Positions 1-5,858 of a stretch of 11,070 nucleotides of DNA are shown here, in pieces. The stretch is from JAGVNX01 sp035290965 (lineage in GTDB: Archaea > Iainarchaeota > Iainarchaeia > Iainarchaeales > GCA-2688035). The notes under the pieces were generated by a model, which was not told the DNA's origin, searched no databases, and saw nothing but the letters and a program-made list of their open reading frames with translations. A program made the translations under genes and the position numbers. Every line of letters begins with the position of its first letter. Within the stretch, counting starts at the first letter, position 1. The stretch is from contig DATDTD010000070.1 of assembly GCA_035290965.1 (NCBI GenBank), forward strand, positions 1 to 11,070, given 5' to 3'.

Positions 1-1688
1 CAGGCGAAATGGGCACGAGCATGTTCTGGAGCCCGGCAAACAAGCTTTTCAATTTGACTTTGAAAAAAATGGAGCCCAAGCTCAAAGAAGAGGGCTACTG
101 CGGATATATTGACATTAACTGCATTGTGAACAGCAACGGAATTTATCCCCTTGAATTTACCTGTTTTGATGAACAAACAGAAATTCTCACAAAAGAGGGC
201 TGGAAGAATTATTCTGATGTTAATAATGGTGATTTTACTCTTGCAATCAATCCTCAAACCCGAGAAATAGATTGGAAGGAAATTGTGAACAAAGCAGTCA
301 TTGATTATGACGGCAAAATGGTTAAGCTCGGGGCAGCAAATAAGAAGCACTCTGCTTTGGACGCATTAGTAACCCCTGAACACAATCTTTTCATCAGCAA
401 TTCAGGCAGCCTAAAGTTTTGCAAAGCAGGTTCTATTCCGCTACACGAAACAAAGATAATCCGCACTGGAACCTATGCTGGTTTTGATTTACAAACAATT
501 GAGATTCCAGCGCACAATGAAGAGCATTCGCTTGGCAGGCACTGCAAAACAATGCAAATTGTACATCAGGCAAGGACAATAAATACTTCTGCATTCATGG
601 AATTTTTAGGTTTGTATCTTGCAGAGGGAAGCATTGGAAAGCACGGCTATCTTGTCAGCATTGCACAAAGCCCTTCCGGAAGCAAGCGCAAACAAATTGA
701 ACAGGTATTGGAAAACTTTGGATTCAAGTTTGCTGTCCAGAAAAACGGCGCGTATCAAATTAATTCAGTTCAACTTTGCAGATTCTTAGACTATATTGGT
801 CTGGCTGGAACTATTGCCGGAAACAAATTCATTCCAGCCGAATTAAAAAACCTTGCGCCAAAGTATCTCAAATCCCTGATTTATGGGTTTGCTTTGGGTG
901 ATGGCAATTGGCACAACCGAACAGGGCAGTTAACGCTTGCAACAACTTCTAAAAAGCTTGCTGATGATTTGCAGGAAATCATTATAAAATGTGGTGAAGT
1001 TGCAAACATTTTGACCAGGAAGGCAAAAGGCACAAAAGGAATTGGCGGCTACTTGAGAAACAACGACCTTTATGTGCTTTCATTTAGAGAAAAAAAGAAG
1101 GACTATTCACTTGACAAACGCGTGATAAGCGAGGAACACTATTCAGGAAAAATTTGGGATGTAGAAGTCGCGGATTGGCACACGCTTTTGGTAAGGAGGA
1201 ACGGCAAGCCGTTTTTCTCGGGAAACTGCCGTTTTGGTTATCCCACGATCAGCATCCAGCAGGAAGGAATCCTGAATCCAATGGGAGAATTTTTATATGA
1301 TTTGGCAAGGGGAGAAAACCCAAAGCTCAGGACAAAAAGCGGCTTTCAGGTAGGGGTTTTGATTGTAGTGCCGCCTTTTCCCTTCAAGGACAAAAACACT
1401 TTCGAGGTTTATTCAAAGGACGCTGTAATTGTTTTCAAGAAAAACTCTCTTGAAGGGGTACATATTGCGGATGTAAAAAAAATCGACGGCAACTGGCTCG
1501 TAACCGGAGATTCAGGATGGGCTCTTGTTGTAGTAGGCACTGGACAGACAATGGTGCAGGCCCAGAAACAGGTTTACAGCAGGATAAGAAACATTCTCAT
1601 CCCAAACATGTATTACAGGAAAGACATTGGAGACAGATGGTTCGAAGACAGTGACAAGCTCCAGAACTGGGGCTATCTGCGCGAATAA
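1..1688 (+). CDS. purD: PurD-like ATP-grasp ligase, 3' part, with in-frame intein
   Basis: This is the C-terminal part of an enzyme resembling phosphoribosylamine-glycine ligase, which joins glycine to phosphoribosylamine with ATP in purine synthesis. The frame is open to the left edge, so the ATG at 9 is internal (GEMGTSMFWSP recalls the PurD NTGGMG region). After removing the intein (162-1226), the sequence reads GYIDINCIVNSNGIYPLEF-TCRFGYPTISI, matching the conserved EFNCRFGDPE region. A C-terminal domain follows, ending in YYRKDIGDRWF. The usual Asn of EFNCRFGDPE is Thr here and DPE is YPT, so a metal ligand may be changed and the substrate may differ from PurD. The stop is TAA, and a C39 peptidase gene starts 25 bp later on the same strand. 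The family call is from motif recall; membership of the ATP-grasp/GARS group is firm, the exact reaction is not. Confidence 0.8.
   Translation, partial: GEMGTSMFWSPANKLFNLTLKKMEPKLKEEGYCGYIDINCIVNSNGIYPLEFTCFDEQTEILTKEGWKNYSDVNNGDFTLAINPQTREIDWKEIVNKAVIDYDGKMVKLGAANKKHSALDALVTPEHNLFISNSGSLKFCKAGSIPLHETKIIRTGTYAGFDLQTIEIPAHNEEHSLGRHCKTMQIVHQARTINTSAFMEFLGLYLAEGSIGKHGYLVSIAQSPSGSKRKQIEQVLENFGFKFAVQKNGAYQINSVQLCRFLDYIGLAGTIAGNKFIPAELKNLAPKYLKSLIYGFALGDGNWHNRTGQLTLATTSKKLADDLQEIIIKCGEVANILTRKAKGTKGIGGYLRNNDLYVLSFREKKKDYSLDKRVISEEHYSGKIWDVEVADWHTLLVRRNGKPFFSGNCRFGYPTISIQQEGILNPMGEFLYDLARGENPKLRTKSGFQVGVLIVVPPFPFKDKNTFEVYSKDAVIVFKKNSLEGVHIADVKKIDGNWLVTGDSGWALVVVGTGQTMVQAQKQVYSRIRNILIPNMYYRKDIGDRWFEDSDKLQNWGYLRE
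162..1226 (+). mobile_element. Intein with LAGLIDADG homing endonuclease in the PurD-like gene
   Basis: This 355-aa in-frame insertion is expected to splice itself out of the host protein. It starts with Cys1 (CFDEQTEILTKEGW, block A), has the block B motif VTPEHNL, and ends FFSGN followed by extein Cys+1 (TGC at 1227). The terminal Asn is preceded by Gly instead of the usual His, a substitution known in some active inteins. The block F-like segment is IWDVEVADWHTLLV. Two LAGLIDADG-type helices, FLGLYLAEGS and LIYGFALGDG, mark a DOD homing endonuclease, so the intein may still be mobile. It sits between Thr and Cys of the conserved EFxCRFG motif. All 8 extein Gln codons are CAG, whereas the intein has 8 CAA and 5 CAG, which suggests separate ancestry. 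Splice ends are fixed by host homology; splicing activity is inferred. Confidence 0.93.
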
Positions 1689-1713
1689 TTTTTCTTTTTT
1701 TCCAGGTTTTTCT

Positions 1714-2166
1714 ATGAAATTTCCTTTTTTTAAGCAGGAAACACAGTACACCTGCGGAGCGGCTTCAATGCGCATGGCTCTTGCGTTTTTAGGAATAGAA
1801 AAAACAGAGAAGCAGGTTGCAAGGCTTCTGCACACAAACAAAGTCAGGGGCACATGGCACGAAAGCTTTCCAAAGGCCGCGGAAAGATTCAAGCTCAATT
1901 ATTTTGTGCAGCGCAATTCCTCCATTGAAGGAATGAAAATGCTCCAGAAACATGGCTTTGTAATCATTGTTTCTCATATGGCTTTGCAGGAAGAAAAAGA
2001 GGGGCATTATGCTGTACTGAAAAAAATCGGAAAAGATTCAATAAGCTTTTTCGACCCCTGGTTCGGGGAAAACAAGAAATACTCCTTAAACACTTTCAAC
2101 AGGATATGGAAAAGCGATCCCAAATTTGACAACGAAAAAAAATGGCTTTTTGCAGTAAAAAAATAG
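1714..2166 (+). CDS. C39-like papain-fold cysteine peptidase, 150 aa
   Basis: This single-domain protein is of the peptidase C39 / bacteriocin-processing peptidase-like type. Family members cleave leader peptides after double glycines or act as stand-alone proteases. The expected triad is visible: Gln8 six residues before the nucleophile, Cys14 in QYTCGAAS, His98 in EGHYAVL, and Asp114 in FFDPW. There is no ABC transporter or membrane domain, so it is not a standard C39 exporter. The ATG at 1714 was chosen because it sits just before the conserved Gln and after the upstream stop; an open frame to 1627 overlaps the ligase and is not needed. It lies 25 bp behind the PurD-like gene and is probably cotranscribed. 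No signal peptide is apparent, so it is likely cytosolic. Substrate unknown. Confidence 0.85.
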   Translation: MKFPFFKQETQYTCGAASMRMALAFLGIEKTEKQVARLLHTNKVRGTWHESFPKAAERFKLNYFVQRNSSIEGMKMLQKHGFVIIVSHMALQEEKEGHYAVLKKIGKDSISFFDPWFGENKKYSLNTFNRIWKSDPKFDNEKKWLFAVKK

Positions 2167-2297
2167 CCGCTCTGCTTTCTGCCGCGTTTTCCCGCGCTCC
2201 GCTGGGTTTTAAAAAGCCTTTTGTTTACAAATTATTTGTTAAAAAAGAAAAGACAGGAATAACTCTATTTTTTTCTTAACCGAAAAACTCGCTGTGA

Positions 2298-2321
2298 AAC
2301 GCAGAATAGCGTTATTTTTTT
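2298..2321 (+). terminator. Possible terminator: short hairpin plus T-tract
   Basis: AACGC (2298-2302) and GCGTT (2309-2313) form a 5-bp stem, followed by A and a run of T. It could end the ligase-peptidase transcript, whose last stop is at 2166. The stem is weak and the site is only about 30 bp before the helicase start, so it may instead lie in the helicase leader. Confidence 0.3.
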
Positions 2322-2335
2322 CTCTTTCTTGCAAT

Positions 2336-2340
2336 AGGAG
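2336..2340 (+). promoter_or_regulatory. Ribosome binding site that fixes the helicase TTG start
   Basis: AGGAG ends 8 nt before the TTG at 2349, a good spacing. The in-frame ATG at 2364 would be too far away and would remove the conserved Phe upstream of the Q-motif. Confidence 0.7.
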
Positions 2341-2348
2341 TTGAGAAA

Positions 2349-3449
2349 TTGGAATTTAACACAATGAACATAAACGAAAGCATAAAGAAAGCCGTTCAAA
2401 AAAAGGGCTTTGTAAAGGCTTCCGACATACAGGAAAAAGTAATCCCCGCAGCATTGCTGGGAAAAGACATAGTAGGAAAATCAAAAACAGGCACCGGCAA
2501 AACAGCTGCATTCGGAATTCCGCTTATTGAAAGAGTAAGGCCGGGACAAAGCGCTGCAGCACTGATAATTGTGCCTACAAGAGAGCTTGCAGTGCAGGTA
2601 AAGGAAGAAATAGCTTCCATCGCAATCGGCTCGCACATAAAAACAATGGCTGTTTTCGGGGGACAAAGCATCAACAGGCAGTTAGAACTGCTTGAAAGAA
2701 AACCCGAAATAATTGTCGGAACTCCCGGAAGGCTGCTTGATTTTATTTCAAGGCGCTCTTTGGATTTGAGGAACACGAGTTTTCTTGTTCTGGACGAAGC
2801 AGACAAAATGTTTGACATGGGTTTTCGGGATGATGTTGAAAGAATAATTTCCGAATTGCCGAGAAAAAGGCAGACAATGCTTTTTTCAGCGACAATGCCA
2901 AGGGAAATTCTTCATTTGATTGAAAAGCATTTGAGCCCGGAAAAAATTGTTTTCGATTTGAGCACTGACAATGCACCCGTTGCAGAGGTTGAACAGTTCT
3001 ATGTAATGGTAGACGACAGGCAGAAAATCGAGGCACTTCAGAAAGTCCTTTCTTTGGACGATTCAAAGACGCTTGTTTTCTGCAGGACTAAAAGAACTGT
3101 TGACTGGCTTGAAAGGCAGTTGTACAGGCGCGGTATTAGGGCGCTTGCAATTCACGGGGATAAGCCTCAGAACGCAAGAAACAGAATAGTGGAAATTTTC
3201 AAAGGTTCAAGAAACGGAGTTCTGCTTGCCACAGACATTGTTGCAAGGGGAATTCATGTTGAAGACATTGGAAAAGTAATAAACTTCGACCTGCCGCAGG
3301 AATCCGAAACCTATATTCACAGGATTGGCAGGACTGCAAGGCAGGGAAAGAAAGGGCGTGCAATAAGCTTCTGCACTAATGTGCGGGAACTTGATGTCCT
3401 TGAAAGAACTGGTTCAATGCACAACACTACAATCCAACAGCTGCGCTGA
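2349..3449 (+). CDS. DEAD-box ATP-dependent RNA helicase, 366 aa
   Basis: This is a two-domain RecA-like RNA helicase that remodels RNA duplexes using ATP. The motifs appear in order: upstream Phe3 and Q-motif with Gln28; motif I SKTGTGKT (45-52); PTREL (76-80); TPGR (125-128); DEAD (149-152); SAT (180-182); LVFCRTK (242-248); ATDIVARGIHV (294-304); HRIGRTARQGKKG (324-336). The protein stops about 30 residues after motif VI, so it is a core-only enzyme without the basic C-terminal tail of many relatives. The TTG start is preferred because of the AGGAG site and retention of the conserved Phe. It stands alone on the plus strand, is followed by terminator hairpins, and faces the convergent gene at 3585-3956. 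It probably acts in rRNA maturation, translation or RNA decay; the sequence does not say which. Confidence 0.95.
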   Translation: MEFNTMNINESIKKAVQKKGFVKASDIQEKVIPAALLGKDIVGKSKTGTGKTAAFGIPLIERVRPGQSAAALIIVPTRELAVQVKEEIASIAIGSHIKTMAVFGGQSINRQLELLERKPEIIVGTPGRLLDFISRRSLDLRNTSFLVLDEADKMFDMGFRDDVERIISELPRKRQTMLFSATMPREILHLIEKHLSPEKIVFDLSTDNAPVAEVEQFYVMVDDRQKIEALQKVLSLDDSKTLVFCRTKRTVDWLERQLYRRGIRALAIHGDKPQNARNRIVEIFKGSRNGVLLATDIVARGIHVEDIGKVINFDLPQESETYIHRIGRTARQGKKGRAISFCTNVRELDVLERTGSMHNTTIQQLR

Positions 3450-3452
3450 AGC

Positions 3453-3486
3453 CTTTCGAAGCGCTCATTTCATTCGCTTTCGAAAG
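3453..3486 (+). terminator. Stem-loop just after the helicase stop
   Basis: CTTTCGAAGCG (3453-3463) pairs with CGCTTTCGAAAG (3475-3486) with one bulged T and an 11-nt loop, giving 11 bp. It begins 4 nt after the TGA. No T-tract follows directly, so it may stabilise or trim the 3' end rather than terminate. Confidence 0.55.
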
Positions 3487-3522
3487 CCTTGGGAAATTGC
3501 TGCGCTGAAACCAAAAAACAGT

Positions 3523-3570
3523 GCGCATTAAGGCATGAAAAAGCCTTCTGCGCCAATATCTTTTTTTTTT
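3523..3570 (+). terminator. Hairpin plus T10 tract terminating the helicase transcript
   Basis: GCGCA (3523-3527) pairs with TGCGC (3549-3553), and inside it AAGGC (3530-3534) pairs with GCCTT (3543-3547). Seven bases later comes a run of ten T (3561-3570). This is the strongest terminator-like structure in the window and lies between convergent genes. Confidence 0.7.
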
Positions 3571-3584
3571 AAATTTCTTTTTCT

Positions 3585-3956
3585 TTAATGCCTTCTTTCC
3601 GGCTCATGCCATTCAAGCAGGTCAATTCCCGAATGCAAAAAATATTCCCTTATTTTTTTTGCAGTTATTTCAAGCGGAAAATTTTCCGCGCCGCGGCAAA
3701 TAGCCTCAAGGTCCTGCATTGCAGTTTCCGGCAGCCTGTGGCTTTCTAACGCAAAAACTCTCTGGCTGTTTGTAAGTATTGTTTTCACTCTTTGCAGGTT
3801 TTTCGGCTGGACAAGACCGCTGCGCATGCTTCCGCCGAACATAAAAAAGGTTACCCGTTCTCTTCCCTGTTGCCAGTTTTTTTCAGGCTTTCCAACGGGC
3901 TGCTGCCTGTTTATTTCAGGCTTCACTGAGGGCGGGCGCGACCTTTTCGGTCTCAT
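3585..3956 (-). CDS. Hypothetical protein, 123 aa, basic N-terminus
   Basis: I do not recognise this protein. The first 30 residues are rich in Arg, Lys and Pro (MRPKRSRPPSVKPEINR) and look disordered or nucleic-acid binding. The rest looks like a small mixed globular domain with TFFMFGGSMRSG, a helix around QPKNLQRVKTIL, and AKKIREYFLHSGIDLLEWHEPE at the end. There is no signal peptide or membrane segment. The ATG at 3956 lies about 26 bp from a strong TATA box, so the mRNA is probably leaderless and the start is well supported. Its promoter and first eleven codons recur, diverged, at 4840-4925, where the copy is truncated. It is convergent with the helicase gene. Confidence 0.65.
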   Translation of the reverse strand: MRPKRSRPPSVKPEINRQQPVGKPEKNWQQGRERVTFFMFGGSMRSGLVQPKNLQRVKTILTNSQRVFALESHRLPETAMQDLEAICRGAENFPLEITAKKIREYFLHSGIDLLEWHEPERRH

Positions 3957-4008
3957 GCAAAGAATAATGCCTTTTGTTTATTTAAAAGAATCTGGCGCAA
4001 TTCCCTAA
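3924..4008. repeat. Direct repeat, copy 1 (promoter plus 5' coding of 123-aa gene)
   Basis: This 85-bp segment matches 4840-4925 with one indel. The promoter half (AATGCYTTTTGTTTATTTA onward to GGCGCAATTCC) is nearly perfect, with one difference in 39 bp. The half that is coding in this copy has diverged more. The two copies bracket the gene at 4005-4760. Confidence 0.9.
3977..3987 (-). promoter_or_regulatory. TATA box for the 123-aa gene (leaderless)
   Basis: On the minus strand this reads TTTTAAATAAA. Its centre is about 26 bp upstream of the ATG at 3956, which puts the expected transcription start at the start codon. The same box lies in the second repeat copy. Confidence 0.7.
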
Positions 4009-4014
4009 TTGCGC
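3995..4014. repeat. 8-bp inverted repeat over the stop of the 251-aa gene
   Basis: GCGCAATT-CCCT-AATTGCGC is a perfect stem with a 4-nt loop. It spans the repeat edge and the TAG of the minus-strand gene (4005-4007). The left arm belongs to repeat copy 1; the right arm does not occur at copy 2. It could be a transcript-end hairpin or a junction mark. Confidence 0.6.
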
Positions 4015-4760
4015 TGTGCTGCTTTAACATTCTCTCTCCAAGAGTTATTCGCTTCTATTAATTTTTCTGTTTTGGGCGTGGTGTTTAATCTTGTTTCATC
4101 AAAATCTGTTAGAACTACTTCTGTTTCTCCTGTATTTTTATCAATACACAACATAAATTCGGACCCATAAAGATATATTCTTTCTTTCCCAGCTCGCTGA
4201 GCAATTTGGTTGAGTTCTTCACAAACCTTGTCTAAATTTGTTATTCTTTTGTATGCATTAAGTAGTGCTTCTCCTGTTTGTAAGTTTGTTATTCTGGTCA
4301 ATGGGACAACAATCCGCTTTCCTGCGCGACTTAAGTCTGTTTGTAGAATTGCCCACCTTGAACTTCTTTCGAGGTTTTTAGTTTTTACGGCATCCCTAAG
4401 TTTGACCATGCGAAATGTTGTTGGAACAGTTAATCCAAGTGACCTAAGTTTTTCATAAACTGCAACATTGTGTCTTGCTGTTCTTTCTGTTGATTTCTTA
4501 TCCGAACCAGTAGATAGTTTAAGCGCGCCAGTAGCAGGATAAAGTTGTACCATTTTTCCAGGGCCATAAACTTTTGTAAATAATCTGATAGATTTAGACT
4601 TATTTTTATGATGCACATCAACCGGGCCGCATGAGCTAATTGCAAAAACTCCGGGGTGCGCTACCCCCTCGTGTTTCGAAAAATCTAGGGAAATTCTTGA
4701 GATTTTTCTCTTTGCTGGGCCACTTATTGCAAAAATTCTTCTTTTCATCTTAAACTGCAT
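4005..4760 (-). CDS. Uncharacterised 251-aa protein, faint kinase-like pattern
   Basis: I cannot name this protein. Residues 93-116 (RTARHNVAVYEKLRSLGLTVP) resemble the N-lobe segment of kinase-like phosphotransferases where a helix precedes 'GL-VP'. Near the end, IYLYGSEFMLCID followed by EVVLTDFDETRLN (about 195-226) resembles the C-lobe strand pair ending in a metal-binding DFD/DFG. No HxD catalytic loop is evident, so a kinase role is speculative. Two starts are possible, ATG 4760 and ATG 4748, neither with a clear ribosome site; the longer is given. A TATA box at 4802-4812 predicts transcription from about 4782. The gene lies exactly between two copies of an 86-bp direct repeat, as if inserted between the PEBP gene and the 123-aa gene. 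Confidence 0.7.
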   Translation of the reverse strand: MQFKMKRRIFAISGPAKRKISRISLDFSKHEGVAHPGVFAISSCGPVDVHHKNKSKSIRLFTKVYGPGKMVQLYPATGALKLSTGSDKKSTERTARHNVAVYEKLRSLGLTVPTTFRMVKLRDAVKTKNLERSSRWAILQTDLSRAGKRIVVPLTRITNLQTGEALLNAYKRITNLDKVCEELNQIAQRAGKERIYLYGSEFMLCIDKNTGETEVVLTDFDETRLNTTPKTEKLIEANNSWRENVKAAQRN

Positions 4761-4801
4761 CCGTTCGGGGAGGTTCTATAGACTGTCATTTGTGCATCTT
4801 T

Positions 4802-4812
4802 CTTATTTAAAA
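4802..4812 (-). promoter_or_regulatory. TATA box for the 251-aa gene
   Basis: The minus strand reads TTTTAAATAAG. It predicts a start near 4782, giving a leader of about 22 nt to ATG 4760. It overlaps the stop codon of the truncated repeat ORF at 4807-4872. Confidence 0.55.
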
Positions 4813-4872
4813 TGAATAGATCACCGCCTTCGGATACTGCACTGAGGGCGCGCGCCGCCTTTTCGGCTTCAT
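4807..4872 (-). pseudogene. Truncated duplicate of the 5' end of the 123-aa gene
   Basis: A 21-codon frame begins MKPKRRRAPSV, matching MRPKRSRPPSV of the 123-aa protein, then diverges (QYPKAVIYSF) and stops at TAA. It keeps a full promoter, with a TATA box about 26 bp upstream in repeat copy 2. It may be transcribed but is unlikely to make a useful protein. Confidence 0.65.
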
Positions 4873-4925
4873 AACCAAGGATAATGCTTTTTGTTTATTT
4901 AAAAGAATCTGGCGCAATTCCTGAA
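4840..4925. repeat. Direct repeat, copy 2
   Basis: This is the second copy of the promoter and 5'-coding repeat; see 3924-4008. It lies immediately downstream of the PEBP gene stop (4938, minus strand) and upstream of the 251-aa gene. Confidence 0.9.
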
Positions 4926-4937
4926 TCAACGCGCGGT

Positions 4938-5375
4938 TTATTCTCTTTTATATTTTCCCATTATTTCCGCTTCTGTTATCGCGTGCTTTTTTATTTCCCT
5001 GAAGAATTCTTTCTGGTTATTGCAGTTTATTCTTTCAGTGTCCAGCGCATATATTCTGAAGAAATACCTGTGCTCTCCGCTCGGGGGGCAGGGCCCCATA
5101 TAACCTCTTTTTCCAATGCCGTTAGGAACTTCTTTTGCACCAGCAGGAAGAGGGCTTCCTCTCCTAATCCAGGTAACATTTCTCGGAATATTATAGACAA
5201 GCCAGTGCTCGAATATTCTCATTGGCGCGTCCACATCCCTCACTGAAAGCGCAAAGCTTTTTGCCGTTGCAGGCGCATCCTTCCATGAAAGGTCGGGATT
5301 CAAATCCTTTCCGTCGCACGTGAATTCTTTCGGGATTTTTTCCTTATTCGTAAAATCATTGCTTTCAAGATTCAA
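4938..5375 (-). CDS. PEBP-family protein (YbhB/YbcL, Raf kinase inhibitor-like), 145 aa
   Basis: This is a phosphatidylethanolamine-binding-protein family member, a cytosolic beta-fold with an anion-binding pocket. The family motifs are clear: IPKEFTCDGKDLNPDLSW (14-31), DVDAP (47-51), FEHWLVYNIP (56-64), and GYMGPCPPSGEHRYFFRIYAL (91-111). Length is normal for archaeal and bacterial members. The frame can be opened at GTG 5384, but that codon overlaps the GGAGG site. The TTG at 5375 is 8 nt behind GGAGG and gives MNLESNDF, the expected N-terminus, so TTG is chosen. Its promoter has a TATA box inside an 8-bp inverted repeat (5411-5439), suggesting a repressor site. The family is widespread and its ligand here is unknown. 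Confidence 0.92.
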   Translation of the reverse strand: MNLESNDFTNKEKIPKEFTCDGKDLNPDLSWKDAPATAKSFALSVRDVDAPMRIFEHWLVYNIPRNVTWIRRGSPLPAGAKEVPNGIGKRGYMGPCPPSGEHRYFFRIYALDTERINCNNQKEFFREIKKHAITEAEIMGKYKRE

Positions 5376-5383
5376 ACAGAACA

Positions 5384-5388
5384 CCTCC
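5384..5388 (-). promoter_or_regulatory. Ribosome binding site fixing the TTG start of the PEBP gene
   Basis: GGAGG on the minus strand is separated by 8 nt from TTG 5375-5373. The GTG at 5384-5382 overlaps it and so cannot use it. Confidence 0.75.
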
Positions 5389-5410
5389 TTTTTTGTGTCC
5401 GCTGAAATAA

Positions 5411-5439
5411 TTTCCGCTGGAGTTGAATATAAGCGGAAA
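5411..5439 (-). promoter_or_regulatory. PEBP promoter inside an inverted repeat (candidate operator)
   Basis: TTTCCGCT (5411-5418) and AGCGGAAA (5432-5439) are perfect inverted arms, with centres 21 bp apart (about two helical turns). The minus-strand TATA box CTTATATTC (5425-5433) lies between and into the right arm. Transcription should start near 5403, leaving a leader of about 28 nt that includes GGAGG. Confidence 0.55.
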
Positions 5440-5459
5440 GTTTCAAAAAAGAAAGCTGG

Positions 5460-5478
5460 AAAAAAGGTATTAAAAAAA
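5460..5478 (-). terminator. T-tract terminator for the MazF-like transcript
   Basis: On the minus strand, T7 (5478-5472) and T6 (5465-5460) follow the TAG at 5505-5503 by about 25 nt. Such T-rich stretches commonly end archaeal transcripts. Confidence 0.45.
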
Positions 5479-5502
5479 GCCTATGGAAAAATGTTCCCCG
5501 CC

Positions 5503-5858
5503 CTATAATTCGTACAATTCTTTTATTTTTTGCTTTACTTCCTTGAGTTTTTGGCCCGATATTTTTCCTATGCTGCGTTCTATCAGCTGTTTGTATGTTG
5601 TTACTGGATTGTCAACCATTATCTGGCTTTCTGTTTTAAGCTCTCCTTTTTCAAGGTCTTTTTGCGTTAACGCAACATCGAACTGTGTTTTTTTTGCCTG
5701 GGGGTTATTTTAAGCAGGATTAAATCCTCTGATTTTTTGTTGAATTCCGCACTGCTTATTACAAGCGCGGGCCTTCTTTTTGCCCCAACTTGTTCTGCAA
5801 AAAGAAGAGTTGCTATTACAATGTCTCCCTGTTCAAAACTTAAAAAGCTTTTCTGCAT
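5503..5858 (-). pseudogene. MazF/PemK-like toxin, frameshifted in an A8 run
   Basis: The N-terminal half reads FEQGDIVIATLLF...GAKRRPALVISSAEFN...DLILLKITP, typical of MazF/PemK-type ribonuclease toxins, which cleave mRNA. After RQKK the frame runs into a stop (HSSMLR, ending 5667). In the next frame it continues naturally as TQFDVALTQKDLEKGELKTES... to IKELYEL and TAG at 5505-5503. Adding one A to the A8 run (plus-strand T run 5688-5695) restores a 118-aa protein of normal length. It is therefore a fresh frameshift, a homopolymer error, or a slippage site. The ATG at 5858 is preceded by GAGGGGG and overlaps the end of the putative antitoxin by 26 nt, as in TA operons. An open frame to 5951 overlaps the antitoxin and is not the start. 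Confidence 0.85.

Noticed and set aside
1627..1713. Upstream ATG for the C39 peptidase
   Set aside because: It overlaps the ligase C-terminus and adds residues absent from the family; ATG 1714 lies just before the conserved Gln.
4884..5246. Plus-strand 120-aa frame
   Set aside because: It is antisense to the PEBP gene, whose motifs are unmistakable.
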